Shown: positions 1 through 5,992, counted from the stretch's first letter. The stretch: 10,032 bases of DNA from an uncultured Ruminococcus sp. (GCA_937942105.1 CALDFS010000008.1:1-10032); one strand, 5' to 3'. The notes: generated by a model not told the origin, from the letters alone. Made by a program: numbers and translations.

Positions 1-1
1 T

Positions 2-58
2 AGGCGAATATCACTGCACATAAGGGCAATATAACTCTAATTTGAGTGATATTCGCCT
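2..58. repeat. 14-bp perfect inverted repeat
   Basis: AGGCGAATATCACT at 2-15 is matched exactly by its reverse complement AGTGATATTCGCCT at 45-58, with a 29-base gap. The right arm runs into the mini-hairpin tract that follows. It looks like part of an interspersed intergenic repeat; no coding role is seen. The left edge may continue outside the window. Confidence 0.75.
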
Positions 59-124
59 GTCGGTGAGTTTTATTTGCTTACGCAAGTTATATTTGCTTCG
101 CAAGTTATATTCGCCTTCGGCGAG
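46..124. repeat. Tandem mini-hairpin repeat tract (four units)
   Basis: Four head-to-tail units of 18-22 bases lie at 46-67, 68-86, 87-104 and 105-124. Each begins with a TTATATTT- or GATATTC-like stretch and ends in a tiny hairpin: TTGC-TTAC-GCAA, TTGC-TTC-GCAA and CGCC-TTC-GGCG are the clearest. The stems covary (TTGC/GCAA against CGCC/GGCG), so pairing seems to be kept while sequence changes. Similar arrays are common between genes of gut Clostridia. Function is unknown. Confidence 0.75.
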
Positions 125-131
125 TTTTTTT
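111..131 (+). terminator. Possible terminator of an upstream + strand gene
   Basis: The last mini-hairpin, TCGCC-TTC-GGCGA (111-123), is followed at once by seven T residues (125-131). That is the layout of an intrinsic terminator, but the stem is only 5 bp and the upstream gene lies outside the window. Confidence 0.35.
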
Positions 132-138
132 GCCGGAG

Positions 139-167
139 TGCAATATCTTTCCGCTCTGAGTTGTATT
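139..167. repeat. Copy 1 of a 29-base intergenic repeat
   Basis: TGCAATAT (139-146), 14 bases, then TTGTATT (161-167). The same two blocks with exactly the same 14-base spacing recur at 9864-9892, again upstream of a gene start on the + strand. This copy ends 53 bases before the serpin start codon. Confidence 0.4.
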
Positions 168-220
168 AAGGGTAGAAATATATTTCAACTATTTACATAC
201 CCGAAAGGCGTGATATCTTT

Positions 221-1579
221 ATGACAAAAATTTTAAGTATGCTTTTGGCCTGCGCGATTGTGCTGACATCGCTTGCCGCTTGCGGCTCTGCACCGGTTGA
301 GAAGCCGGTTTCTCCCGCAGTTGATAATCCTGTAGACAATCCCGCAGACCAGTCTGATGAACCAAAAACGACTGATGACCCGCAAATCTCTCCCCTAAGC
401 GAAATGCAGGAGCTTGTTCTTGATAAGGACATAGCTATGGAAATCCCTGAGCCGAACGGAAGCGAGGACTACTCCTCGCTGGGCGAGCTTTCGTTTAAGC
501 TCTACTCTCAGACCGAGGGGGCGAAGAGTCAGAAAAACAACGTATTTTCTCCGATTTCTGCTGCAATCGCCTTGGGAATGCTTTCGGCAGGAACCAGTGG
601 TGAAACTGCAAATGAGCTTGAATCGGTAATCGGCTGGGACGAGTTAACCGCTGTAAACAGGTTCGGGGTGCTTATGAACGAGTACGCCGGAATAAACGAG
701 CAGACCGACACCACACTTAACCTTGCAAATGCAGCGTTCTTTTCGCCAAGGCTTAAAAACCCGGACGATAATGCTATTCTGAGCCTTCGTGATGGCTACC
801 GCGCCCAGATGTTCCGCGGGGAGCTTTCCACCGATTCCGCCCGCGAATTCATAAACGGCTGGGTCAGCGAGAAGACTGAGGGCGAAATACCTTCTGTTTT
901 TGACAAAAATCTCGATGAAAGCGCTGTTCTGGTGCTGATTAACACTATACTTCTTGATGCCAAGTGGGAGCAGCCGTTCATCAACTGGGGCTATGAGCCG
1001 AAAATGCAGTTCACCTGCGCAAACGGTGAAACGGCGGAGCTTCCCTGCCTTTCCGACACCCGCTATATGAGCTACATCGACACCGACGAGCTTACCGGCG
1101 CTGTTATGGATTATTCCGACGGCAGGCTGAAATTCATGGCGGTAAAGCCTAAGGACGGCGATATCAGCGGTTTGATGGACAGGATGGACTATTCTTACTT
1201 CACCTCTGCTTTGGCAGGTGTGCAGGAGGGTCAATGCGTTTTCCAAATGCCGAAGTTTTCAATCGAGTCTCAAATCGACCTTAACGACTGCGTTAAGGAG
1301 CTTGGCGCGAAGCTTATATTTGACCCCGACAATGCGGATTTAAGCGGATTCGGAGAGAGCGACAACGGCAACGTGTTCGTTTCGGAAATCTTCCAGAAGG
1401 CGAAGATAGATGTTGACGAAGAGGGAACACGCGCCGCCGCCGCAACGGTTGTTGTCGCCAACGACAGCTGCGCGATTATAGAGTATCAAGAGGTTATTTT
1501 GGATTCAAGCTTCTTCTGGTGCGTGTATGACGGCGAGACTAATATCCCGCTGTTTATGGGCGTAATGGCGGGGGAATGA
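221..1579 (+). CDS. Serpin-family serine protease inhibitor, predicted lipoprotein
   Basis: Predicted secreted, membrane-anchored protease inhibitor of 452 residues. A lipoprotein signal ends in the lipobox L18-A-A-C21; a Pro/Asp-rich linker (about 22-75) joins it to a full-length serpin domain (about 85-452). Family signatures seen are NNVFSPIS (106-113), the reactive-loop hinge E400-E401-G-T-R-A-A-A-A-T409 and a C-terminal PLFMGVM. Alanine-rich P12-P9 residues mark an inhibitory serpin able to insert its loop. Counting 17 residues from E400 puts the scissile bond near S416-C417; this is inference. Serpins trap target proteases covalently, and gut bacterial serpins (Bifidobacterium longum, the siropins of Eubacterium siraeum) are known to inhibit elastase-like host proteases. 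The start is supported by AAAGG at 204-208, 12 bases upstream. It appears monocistronic, with a terminator after it. The family call is firm; the target is unknown. Confidence 0.95.
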   Translation: MTKILSMLLACAIVLTSLAACGSAPVEKPVSPAVDNPVDNPADQSDEPKTTDDPQISPLSEMQELVLDKDIAMEIPEPNGSEDYSSLGELSFKLYSQTEGAKSQKNNVFSPISAAIALGMLSAGTSGETANELESVIGWDELTAVNRFGVLMNEYAGINEQTDTTLNLANAAFFSPRLKNPDDNAILSLRDGYRAQMFRGELSTDSAREFINGWVSEKTEGEIPSVFDKNLDESAVLVLINTILLDAKWEQPFINWGYEPKMQFTCANGETAELPCLSDTRYMSYIDTDELTGAVMDYSDGRLKFMAVKPKDGDISGLMDRMDYSYFTSALAGVQEGQCVFQMPKFSIESQIDLNDCVKELGAKLIFDPDNADLSGFGESDNGNVFVSEIFQKAKIDVDEEGTRAAAATVVVANDSCAIIEYQEVILDSSFFWCVYDGETNIPLFMGVMAGE

Positions 1580-1608
1580 TAATCCGCTATTCATATGAGA
1601 TAAATTAT

Positions 1609-1651
1609 AGCCGCAGAATCCCGATGCACGGATTCTGCGGCTGATATTTTT
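1609..1651 (+). terminator. Intrinsic terminator between convergent genes
   Basis: Perfect 13-bp stem: AGCCGCAGAATCC (1609-1621) pairs with 1630-1642 across an 8-base loop, followed by a T-rich run at 1644-1651. It ends the serpin transcript. On the other strand the stem is followed by ATAATTTAT, so it may also serve the carboxypeptidase gene. Confidence 0.85.
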
Positions 1652-1665
1652 TGTGCCGTCAGCAC

Positions 1666-3039
1666 TTATCTTTTATACCTTTTAACCTTGACTGAGCCAT
1701 ACATCCTCGACCGCTTCTTATTCTGATTATAGAACACGATTTTAAGTGTAATTATCAAAACAGTGTAGACAGCGAAAAAACCTATCGACCATTTCGCAGC
1801 GTCGAAGAATTCGTCTGAGCCTATGAAGCTTTTTGCAACGGTCAGCGTTTCCGCCCTGCCTGAGCGGGCAAGGTCGGTGGTTGCTACAAGGTCTACTGTT
1901 ACAAGAGTTTCACCTGCATACTGAAGCTCCAGGGTTCCCAGCTTGTCCCCCGCCTTTACCGGGGCGACTACGTTTTTATCAAGATTGATCACCTCGTGAA
2001 TCGAGCTGAGAGGAACGGTTCTGTCCCATATGCTGGAATAGGTCTGGGCGGGCTTTACTATAACAAAATCCCTGCCGTCGCCGTATTCAACCGGGACCTC
2101 CGCCTTTTCCTCAGTTCCGGTGATAATATCGGTGTATTCAAGTGTGGAAAACGCCCATTGGTATATTGCCTTATGGTCCTTGAAGTTATAGAAGACGTTA
2201 ACACCGTCGGAATTCTTCTGCGGAGCGCCGAGGGTTACTAAAAGATACTTGTAGCCGTCTTTAAGAGCTAAAGATACAAGGCATCTTCCGGCTTCGTCAA
2301 GCGTTCCTGTTTTTATTCCTTTTACGTATTCATAGTAATCCTCGCCGCCGTTGGCTTTAGACATCATGTAGTTGGTGTGAACGATAAGCCTTGGCTTGCC
2401 GTGGAAGTTTGTAGCCTCCATAGTATATTCCTGGGCGCAGGATATCTCTTCAAACATCGGCAGGGTAAGGGCGTATTCGGTGATGATGGCCATATCGTGC
2501 GCGGTGGTATAGTGATTCTCCCAGAAAAGACCGTGTGCGTTGGTAAAGTGTGTGTTGGTACAGCCAAGCTCAGCCGCCTTGTCGTTCATCATCTTAACAA
2601 ACCCCTCTAAGCTTCCGGCAACGTTATATGCGATGATGTTCGCCGCCTCGCACGCCGAGCGAAGCATAAGGGCATACAGCAAGTCCTTATACGATACCTT
2701 TTCGCCTATCTGTATATCCGCCGTGGAGCATCCGGTCAAATAAAGCTCGTCAAAGCAGGCGGAGGTTCCCGAAACGTAGGTGGTTGATATGGCGGTGATA
2801 TCGTCCTTATACTGCTCTAAAAGTATTACAGCCGTCATGATTTTTGTAAGCGACGCTGGAACCAGCTGCTTATCGGCGTTTTTCTGAAAGACAGCCTCGC
2901 CGGTATCCATATTTACAAGATAAACCGCTTCGGAATATATCGTCAAATCATCGGGCGGGGAGAAGGTGAAGGCACTTGCGTATACCGTCATCATCGATAT
3001 AAGCATTGCCGCGCAGATTATAAGGCTCAGCTTTTTCAT
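1666..3039 (-). CDS. D-alanyl-D-alanine carboxypeptidase (class C low-mass PBP, S11 family)
   Basis: Penicillin-binding peptidase that trims the terminal D-Ala from peptidoglycan stem peptides outside the membrane; 457 residues, a usual length for DacA/DacF-type enzymes. An N-terminal signal peptide ends near the A-S-A at 21-23. Catalytic motifs are S63-L-T-K66 (nucleophile and base) and K243-T-G245 in GIKTGTLDEAGRCLV, which is highly typical. The middle SxN motif reads S128-A-C130, with Cys where Asn is usual. A beta-rich PBP5-type C-terminal domain (about 310-405) is followed by a membrane segment (about 417-437) and a basic tail ending KVKRYKR, giving a C-terminal anchor. AAAGG at 3050-3054 lies 10 bases before the ATG, and a promoter sits upstream. 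Whether it is the sporulation form (DacF) or the vegetative form (DacA) cannot be told, so no symbol is given. Confidence 0.93.
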   Translation of the reverse strand: MKKLSLIICAAMLISMMTVYASAFTFSPPDDLTIYSEAVYLVNMDTGEAVFQKNADKQLVPASLTKIMTAVILLEQYKDDITAISTTYVSGTSACFDELYLTGCSTADIQIGEKVSYKDLLYALMLRSACEAANIIAYNVAGSLEGFVKMMNDKAAELGCTNTHFTNAHGLFWENHYTTAHDMAIITEYALTLPMFEEISCAQEYTMEATNFHGKPRLIVHTNYMMSKANGGEDYYEYVKGIKTGTLDEAGRCLVSLALKDGYKYLLVTLGAPQKNSDGVNVFYNFKDHKAIYQWAFSTLEYTDIITGTEEKAEVPVEYGDGRDFVIVKPAQTYSSIWDRTVPLSSIHEVINLDKNVVAPVKAGDKLGTLELQYAGETLVTVDLVATTDLARSGRAETLTVAKSFIGSDEFFDAAKWSIGFFAVYTVLIITLKIVFYNQNKKRSRMYGSVKVKRYKR

Positions 3040-3073
3040 ATGGCATAGTCCTTTCGGATAGTATTCTTTTTAT

Positions 3074-3102
3074 ATTATAGCAGATATTTCGCTGTATGAA
3101 AA
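3074..3102 (-). promoter_or_regulatory. Sigma-A promoter of the carboxypeptidase gene
   Basis: On the minus strand, TTTTCA (3102-3097), a 17-base spacer and a perfect TATAAT (3079-3074) preceded by TGC, which makes an extended -10. The -35 matches the consensus at 4 of 6 positions. The start codon is about 35 bases downstream. Confidence 0.75.
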
Positions 3103-3185
3103 GGGGGAATTTTATTAATTTTTGATTACAATTTTGTGGGTGCGAGCATTGCAGAGATGCAGAGCTTTTAACAAAATAGTACAAA

Positions 3186-3215
3186 AGGAAAAACCACCCC
3201 ATTGTGGAGCGGTTT
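3186..3215 (-). terminator. Intrinsic terminator of the NERD gene
   Basis: Read on the minus strand, 3215-3191 folds into an 11-bp stem with two G-U pairs around a 3-base loop, with AAACC at one end and GGTTT at the other, then TTTTTCC. On the plus strand the two wobble positions would be A-C mismatches, so the element works only in the minus direction. It lies about 80 bases after the stop codon at 3293. Confidence 0.65.
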
Positions 3216-3292
3216 TGTTATTGGAATAGCTAATGATTTAATGTGTTTTCACTGTTGTTCATAGGGATATGCTTATAATGAAATAAGACATA

Positions 3293-4369
3293 TTACTGCT
3301 TTTTGATATTCTTAACATATCTGCATTTCGGATAATTTGAGCAGCCATAAAACTGATTACCGGCATTTGCCCCGCGTGTCGCTGTCCTCAAAACAAGATT
3401 TGCACCGCATTTTGGGCATTTAAGAGGTTGGAATGAGTTCTCTGCTTGTGTGTTACTATCTGTCACCGGCATTTCAATAATATCATCATTTTGCGGCGGG
3501 ATTTCATTTTGAGCTATGGCAGTATCATCATCTATATTTTCGGCGCTTTGTGATATTATCGGTTCAGGCGACTGCAAAGGCTGCGATGGCTGCGGAAGAG
3601 CCGCTTTGGCTTTTGATTGCAGGCTGCTATTTATATTTTCGATATGCTGGGCTTTTACTGTACCGTCAACTTGCGTGTACGGATAAAGCTTATTATAAAG
3701 CTCATTTATTTGTGTCTCACTTAACAGTGTATCCGGTATATGATTACAGATTTCAGAAACAATTGCAAACACATTGTAACGATTTATAACACTAACGTCA
3801 TCGCTCTTTGTCTGAACACTTTTCAGAGTGCAGCGGTCCGAAAAAGTAATGATAGAGTGCATTGGTATTTGATCATTCAGAAATGCTTTGAGATGCTTAA
3901 TGTGAGAACGGTTTTGCATAATCGGGTTATAAAAATGTTCTTTATGACTTCTGCCTCTGCCTGCGGGTAAAGTTTGATACCAGTTCTTTTGATTTTCACT
4001 GCCAAAAATCCACCCACTATAGTTTTTACTCTCAAAAACAAACAAGCCTTTTGAGCATAGCATTAAAACATCTATCTCAGCGGTTTCACCGTTTTCCTTT
4101 GGTATGTAAATATTAAAAAGAAATTTGGCACCCTTTGATTCAAATTCTCTGAGATATTTATATGTTAAGTATTCGCCGTATCTGCCGATATCACGTCTTA
4201 CGGAAAGGTAGGGCAGCCTTGTTATTTGATAATAGGAAGAGCTTTTGTATTCTTTGTTTTTCTTTACAAAGAGGAGCACCGCGATGATTGCGGCTATTAC
4301 GATTGCAGAATATAAAAACGACGTGCCCAGATTCAATAACGACATGGAAAGTATCTGTAGTGATTTCAT
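3293..4369 (-). CDS. NERD-domain protein with C-terminal topoisomerase-type zinc ribbon
   Basis: 358 residues in three parts. A membrane segment lies at about 17-35, followed by a KKNKEYK stop-transfer stretch. A NERD (nuclease-related) domain spans about 60-165: GRYGEYLTYKYL with E66, TAEID with D100, and FESKNYSGWIFG with E113 and K115. These acidic and Lys residues match the PD-(D/E)xK-like pattern expected of an active nuclease fold. A Gln/Pro/Ser-rich linker (about 245-312) leads to a zinc ribbon (about 316-358) with C318-x2-C321 and C343-x5-C349, as in the C-terminal fingers of bacterial topoisomerase I, a DNA-binding module. The start is set by GGAG (4378-4381), 8 bases before the ATG. 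It stands alone between a terminator and the tRNA genes and is visibly more AT-rich than its neighbours, which suggests acquisition by transfer. A DNA-processing or defence role is inference only. Confidence 0.88.
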   Translation of the reverse strand: MKSLQILSMSLLNLGTSFLYSAIVIAAIIAVLLFVKKNKEYKSSSYYQITRLPYLSVRRDIGRYGEYLTYKYLREFESKGAKFLFNIYIPKENGETAEIDVLMLCSKGLFVFESKNYSGWIFGSENQKNWYQTLPAGRGRSHKEHFYNPIMQNRSHIKHLKAFLNDQIPMHSIITFSDRCTLKSVQTKSDDVSVINRYNVFAIVSEICNHIPDTLLSETQINELYNKLYPYTQVDGTVKAQHIENINSSLQSKAKAALPQPSQPLQSPEPIISQSAENIDDDTAIAQNEIPPQNDDIIEMPVTDSNTQAENSFQPLKCPKCGANLVLRTATRGANAGNQFYGCSNYPKCRYVKNIKKQ

Positions 4370-4398
4370 AATATCATCTCCGCTTTATATTGTTTGTT

Positions 4399-4418
4399 CG
4401 GGTGACAGGACGTTGAAC
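4399..4418 (-). other. Fragment matching the 3' end of tRNA-Leu
   Basis: CGGGTGACAGGAC (4399-4411) is identical to 4609-4621 in the T arm and acceptor stem of the adjacent tRNA-Leu; after one extra G at 4412, TTGAAC (4413-4418) also matches. Orientation is the same. It could be a decayed tRNA copy or an old attachment-site duplication. The rest of the tRNA is absent. Confidence 0.5.
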
Positions 4419-4419
4419 A

Positions 4420-4449
4420 GCGTTTAGCCGGTCGGACACGGCTAAACGC
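4420..4449. repeat. Perfect 11-bp inverted repeat upstream of the NERD gene
   Basis: GCGTTTAGCCG (4420-4430) pairs exactly with CGGCTAAACGC (4439-4449) across an 8-base loop. No T run follows on either strand, so it is not a plain terminator. It lies about 50 bases upstream of the NERD start codon, where it could be a leader hairpin or an operator. Confidence 0.6.
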
Positions 4450-4565
4450 GGCGATGCTCAGTTCACGCCGGACTTTTGTTTCACTTTGTGCCTTTTGCGG
4501 TATTGAAAGCTATATTTTCTTATCTGCCCCGCATCTACTGCAAGTTCGCAGACTATCACGCTGTA

Positions 4566-4606
4566 CCAAATAAGAAAGGCTCCTTATGGGAGCCTTTCTT
4601 ATTTGG
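4566..4606 (-). terminator. tRNA-Leu terminator hairpin
   Basis: CCAAATAAGAAAGGCTCC (4566-4583) and its exact reverse complement (4589-4606) form an 18-bp stem with a 5-base loop. On the minus strand it starts at the encoded CCA of tRNA-Leu and ends in a T-rich arm, so the hairpin begins inside the mature tRNA 3' end. Confidence 0.8.
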
Positions 4607-4688
4607 TGCGGGTGACAGGACTTGAACCTGCACACTATTAAGCATTAGAACCTAAATCTAACGTGTCTGCCAATTTCACCACACCCGC
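4604..4688 (-). tRNA. tRNA-Leu (anticodon UAG)
   Basis: On the minus strand the acceptor stem GCGGGTG (4688-4682) pairs with CACCCGC (4614-4608), followed by discriminator A and an encoded CCA. The anticodon arm is TTAGA-TTTAGGT-TCTAA, giving anticodon TAG, which reads CUN leucine codons. A variable arm longer than 4-5 bases and a length of 85 fit a class II tRNA. The T arm contains GGTTCAAGTCC. A strong promoter and a terminator flank it. Confidence 0.96.
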
Positions 4689-4700
4689 TTATTACAATAA

Positions 4701-4729
4701 AGTATAGCACGAATCTGTTAAAAAGTCAA
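4701..4729 (-). promoter_or_regulatory. Promoter of tRNA-Leu
   Basis: Minus strand: TTGACT (4729-4724), 17-base spacer, TATACT (4706-4701), with TGC directly before the -10. The tRNA 5' end is 12 bases downstream of the -10 box, so the precursor leader is very short. Confidence 0.88.
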
Positions 4730-4788
4730 TCCTAAATGGTGGCTGCGGATTAAAAATCCTGAAAAATCAAAATATCTTAAAAAAGCTC

Positions 4789-4817
4789 TTGACAAATCGG
4801 GCGATTAGAGATAAAAT
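4789..4817 (+). promoter_or_regulatory. Promoter of tRNA-Ala
   Basis: Consensus TTGACA (4789-4794), a 17-base spacer and TAAAAT (4812-4817). The tRNA begins 15 bases after the -10 box. It is divergent from the tRNA-Leu promoter about 60 bases away. Confidence 0.9.
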
Positions 4818-4831
4818 AGTCAGGTAAACAA

Positions 4832-4907
4832 GGGCTCGTAGCTTAGCTGGGAAAGCGCTGCGTTCGCAACGCAGAGACCGTGGGTTCGAATCCCATCGGG
4901 TCCACCA
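4832..4907 (+). tRNA. tRNA-Ala (anticodon CGC)
   Basis: 76 bases. The acceptor GGGCTCG pairs with CGGGTCC and includes the G3-U70 pair that identifies alanine tRNAs; discriminator A and encoded CCA follow. The anticodon arm CTGCG-TTCGCAA-CGCAG gives anticodon CGC for GCG codons. The T arm GTGGG-TTCGAAT-CCCAT is standard. It has its own promoter and terminator. Confidence 0.96.
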
Positions 4908-4943
4908 AAAAGAAAATCCGCCAACAAGGCGGATTTTCTTTTT
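4907..4943 (+). terminator. tRNA-Ala terminator
   Basis: A perfect 16-bp stem, AAAAAGAAAATCCGCC (4907-4922) with 4928-4943, and a 5-base loop AACAA. The 3' arm ends in TTTTCTTTTT. It starts on the last base of the tRNA CCA. Confidence 0.92.
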
Positions 4944-5188
4944 GTACTCTTCTCTCTTATCTTATATAAATTGTTGATTTTTCCAGACAAAAGAGAAGAC
5001 AAAAAGCGTCTGTGTCGTCACACACCGTCATATTTTTCATCCCGGCTTTATCCTGCCCCCAATTGACCGTAACCGACATCAAAATTCTTCAATTATATTC
5101 ATCGCGATGTATAACAGTACAAAAAACAGTATCAACCTGCCGAAAAAGCGCTGAAATGCGCGGATTTTTTCTGCTCTTATGCCTGATA

Positions 5189-5234
5189 TTTTCGGGATTC
5201 CTCTTTTTGCCGCTGCAAGCGAAATCCCCGAAAA
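5189..5234 (+). repeat. Stem-loop A with bulged C
   Basis: TTTTCGGGATT (5189-5199) pairs with AATCCC-C-GAAAA (5223-5234), C5229 being unpaired. The 23-base loop holds a smaller hairpin TTGC-CGCT-GCAA. It shares CGGGAT, TTTTGCC, GCAAGC and ATCCCCGA in the same order with stem-loop B at 5535-5597. Confidence 0.5.
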
Positions 5235-5326
5235 AGGCGGGTTTGCGCGGTCGGCGTTCCGAACTGGATGGCGGCGTTGCGTGAATATCGGAAATTTACC
5301 GGAAGTATAAGTGTATTTTTATGACA

Positions 5327-5453
5327 GTTGAAAACCAAAACTGCGATTTTAGCGGGTTTATCAACTTTTCAACCGAGTTATTAACAATTTCAAAGCTTTC
5401 AAACCGAAACTTTCAACACATTCAACGCAGTTTTCAACATATTGGTTGAAAAC
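5327..5453. repeat. Cluster of TTCAAC / GTTGAA repeats
   Basis: GTTGAAAAC occurs at 5327-5335 and 5445-5453. TTCAAC occurs at 5368-5373, 5412-5417, 5421-5426 and 5433-5438. GTTTTCAAC (5430-5438) and GTTGAAAAC (5445-5453) form a perfect 9-bp inverted repeat with a 6-base spacer. TTATCAACT (5358-5366) and TTATTAACA (5378-5386) each match the DnaA box TTATCCACA at 7 of 9 positions. This density of one hexamer suggests a multi-site protein-binding region, perhaps origin-like or an operator array. Confidence 0.55.
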
Positions 5454-5537
5454 GGTATCTACAGCTTGTATATTTTTATCCCGCGCATCCCATAATCATC
5501 ATTGATAAATCCGCACTTTTTAAGCGAAAACGGTATC
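5448..5537. repeat. 12-bp direct repeat GAAAACGGTATC
   Basis: GAAAACGGTATC lies at 5448-5459 and again at 5526-5537, 78 bases apart. The first copy overlaps the end of the GTTGAAAAC palindrome and the second overlaps the start of stem-loop B, so the two structured blocks are tied by the same sequence. Confidence 0.6.
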
Positions 5538-5597
5538 GGGATAGCTGAAAACGCGCCTTTTGCCTTGGTGCGGCAAGCCTTTTCAGCTATCCCCGAT
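5535..5597 (+). promoter_or_regulatory. Stem-loop B in the leader of the small tail-anchored gene
   Basis: GGGATAGCTGAAAA (5538-5551) pairs perfectly with TTTTCAGCTATCCC (5580-5593). Beyond a bulged C5594, ATC (5535-5537) pairs with GAT (5595-5597). Inside is a second hairpin, TTGCC (5560-5564) with GGCAA (5572-5576). The structure ends 7 bases before the GGAGG at 5605-5609, so it would sit in the 5' leader and could affect translation. No T run follows. It resembles no riboswitch I can name. Confidence 0.55.
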
Positions 5598-5613
5598 CAG
5601 ATATGGAGGAAGT

Positions 5614-5961
5614 ATGGTTAAAGGCGTAAACAGGCAGATAATCGAGGTTAAAAACCCGGACGGCGAATATTTTGACAGGGCACTGCTGTTTTTAAAGGCA
5701 GGCTCGCAGATTCCCCCTGCGGATAAGCTTCCGCAGCTTGCGCAGGAATATGTGAAAGCCGCGGATATCGGGGATGGCTCCGATGCGTCTGCCGGCGGAG
5801 AGAATTGCACGGCGGACGCGCCCGCACTTCCGGAATTTGTAAACGAATACGCCAGAAGAACGCGCCGCTTAAAGCTTGCAGTGAAGCTTCTTGCGGCGGC
5901 ATTTGCGGTCCTGAGCGCGTTTTGCATGGTACTATTGCTTGTTTATACAAAAATGTTATAA
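5614..5961 (+). CDS. Small predicted tail-anchored membrane protein, function unknown
   Basis: 115 residues. The N-terminal 30 residues, MVKGVNRQIIEVKNPDGEYF then DRALLFLKAG, look compact and conserved in style; I have a sense of similar short hypothetical proteins in Clostridia but cannot name a family. A low-complexity Gly/Ser/Asp/Ala stretch (about 51-70) follows, then RRTRRLK and one membrane segment (about 88-111) next to the C-terminus. With no signal peptide, this predicts a cytoplasmic N-terminus and a C-terminal anchor. GGAGG at 5605-5609 is only 4 bases from the ATG, closer than usual. A start further upstream at 5560 (TTG) would run through stem-loop B and has no ribosome site, so it is rejected. 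A promoter for rlmB follows, so it may be transcribed alone. Confidence 0.7.
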   Translation: MVKGVNRQIIEVKNPDGEYFDRALLFLKAGSQIPPADKLPQLAQEYVKAADIGDGSDASAGGENCTADAPALPEFVNEYARRTRRLKLAVKLLAAAFAVLSAFCMVLLLVYTKML

Positions 5962-5992
5962 GTATTTTGTCAAATATTCATTCAAAAAACAC

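Larger units (their letters stand above)
4944..5613. other. 670-base non-coding region with clustered structure
   Basis: No open reading frame here has a convincing start or family. The first part (4944-5188) shows nothing clear. From 5189 there are, in order, a stem-loop with a bulged C (5189-5234), a cluster of TTCAAC/GTTGAA hexamers (5327-5453), a 12-bp direct repeat (5448-5459 and 5526-5537) and a second, larger stem-loop of the same design (5535-5597) just before the next gene. Much of it is probably leader and regulatory DNA for that gene. Confidence 0.6.

Noticed and set aside
46..124. CRISPR array
   Set aside because: Units are 18-22 bases with no unique spacers; each is a small hairpin repeat.
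42..224. 60-residue ORF over the 5' repeats
   Set aside because: It is translation of the mini-hairpin repeat tract and overlaps the serpin start.
644..1246. 200-residue ORF antisense to the serpin
   Set aside because: It overlaps a strongly supported serpin and has no family features or ribosome site; a frame shadow.
2948..3202. 84-residue minus-strand ORF upstream of the carboxypeptidase
   Set aside because: It overlaps the carboxypeptidase start and its promoter, and has no good ribosome site.
4820..5002. 60-residue ORF on the minus strand containing GPDGIRTHGLCVANAALSQLSYEP
   Set aside because: This is the antisense translation of tRNA-Ala, a well-known false protein found in many annotations.
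5012..5284. 90-residue ORF on the plus strand
   Set aside because: GTG start with no ribosome binding site, no recognisable domain, and it runs through stem-loop A; composition does not look coding.
5327..5453. A definite chromosomal origin
   Set aside because: No exact TTATCCACA box on either strand and no dnaA, dnaN, rpmH or gyrB nearby; kept only as an origin-like possibility.
5535..5597. Known riboswitch or T-box leader
   Set aside because: No T-box sequence, no terminator alternative and no match to a riboswitch core that I recognise.
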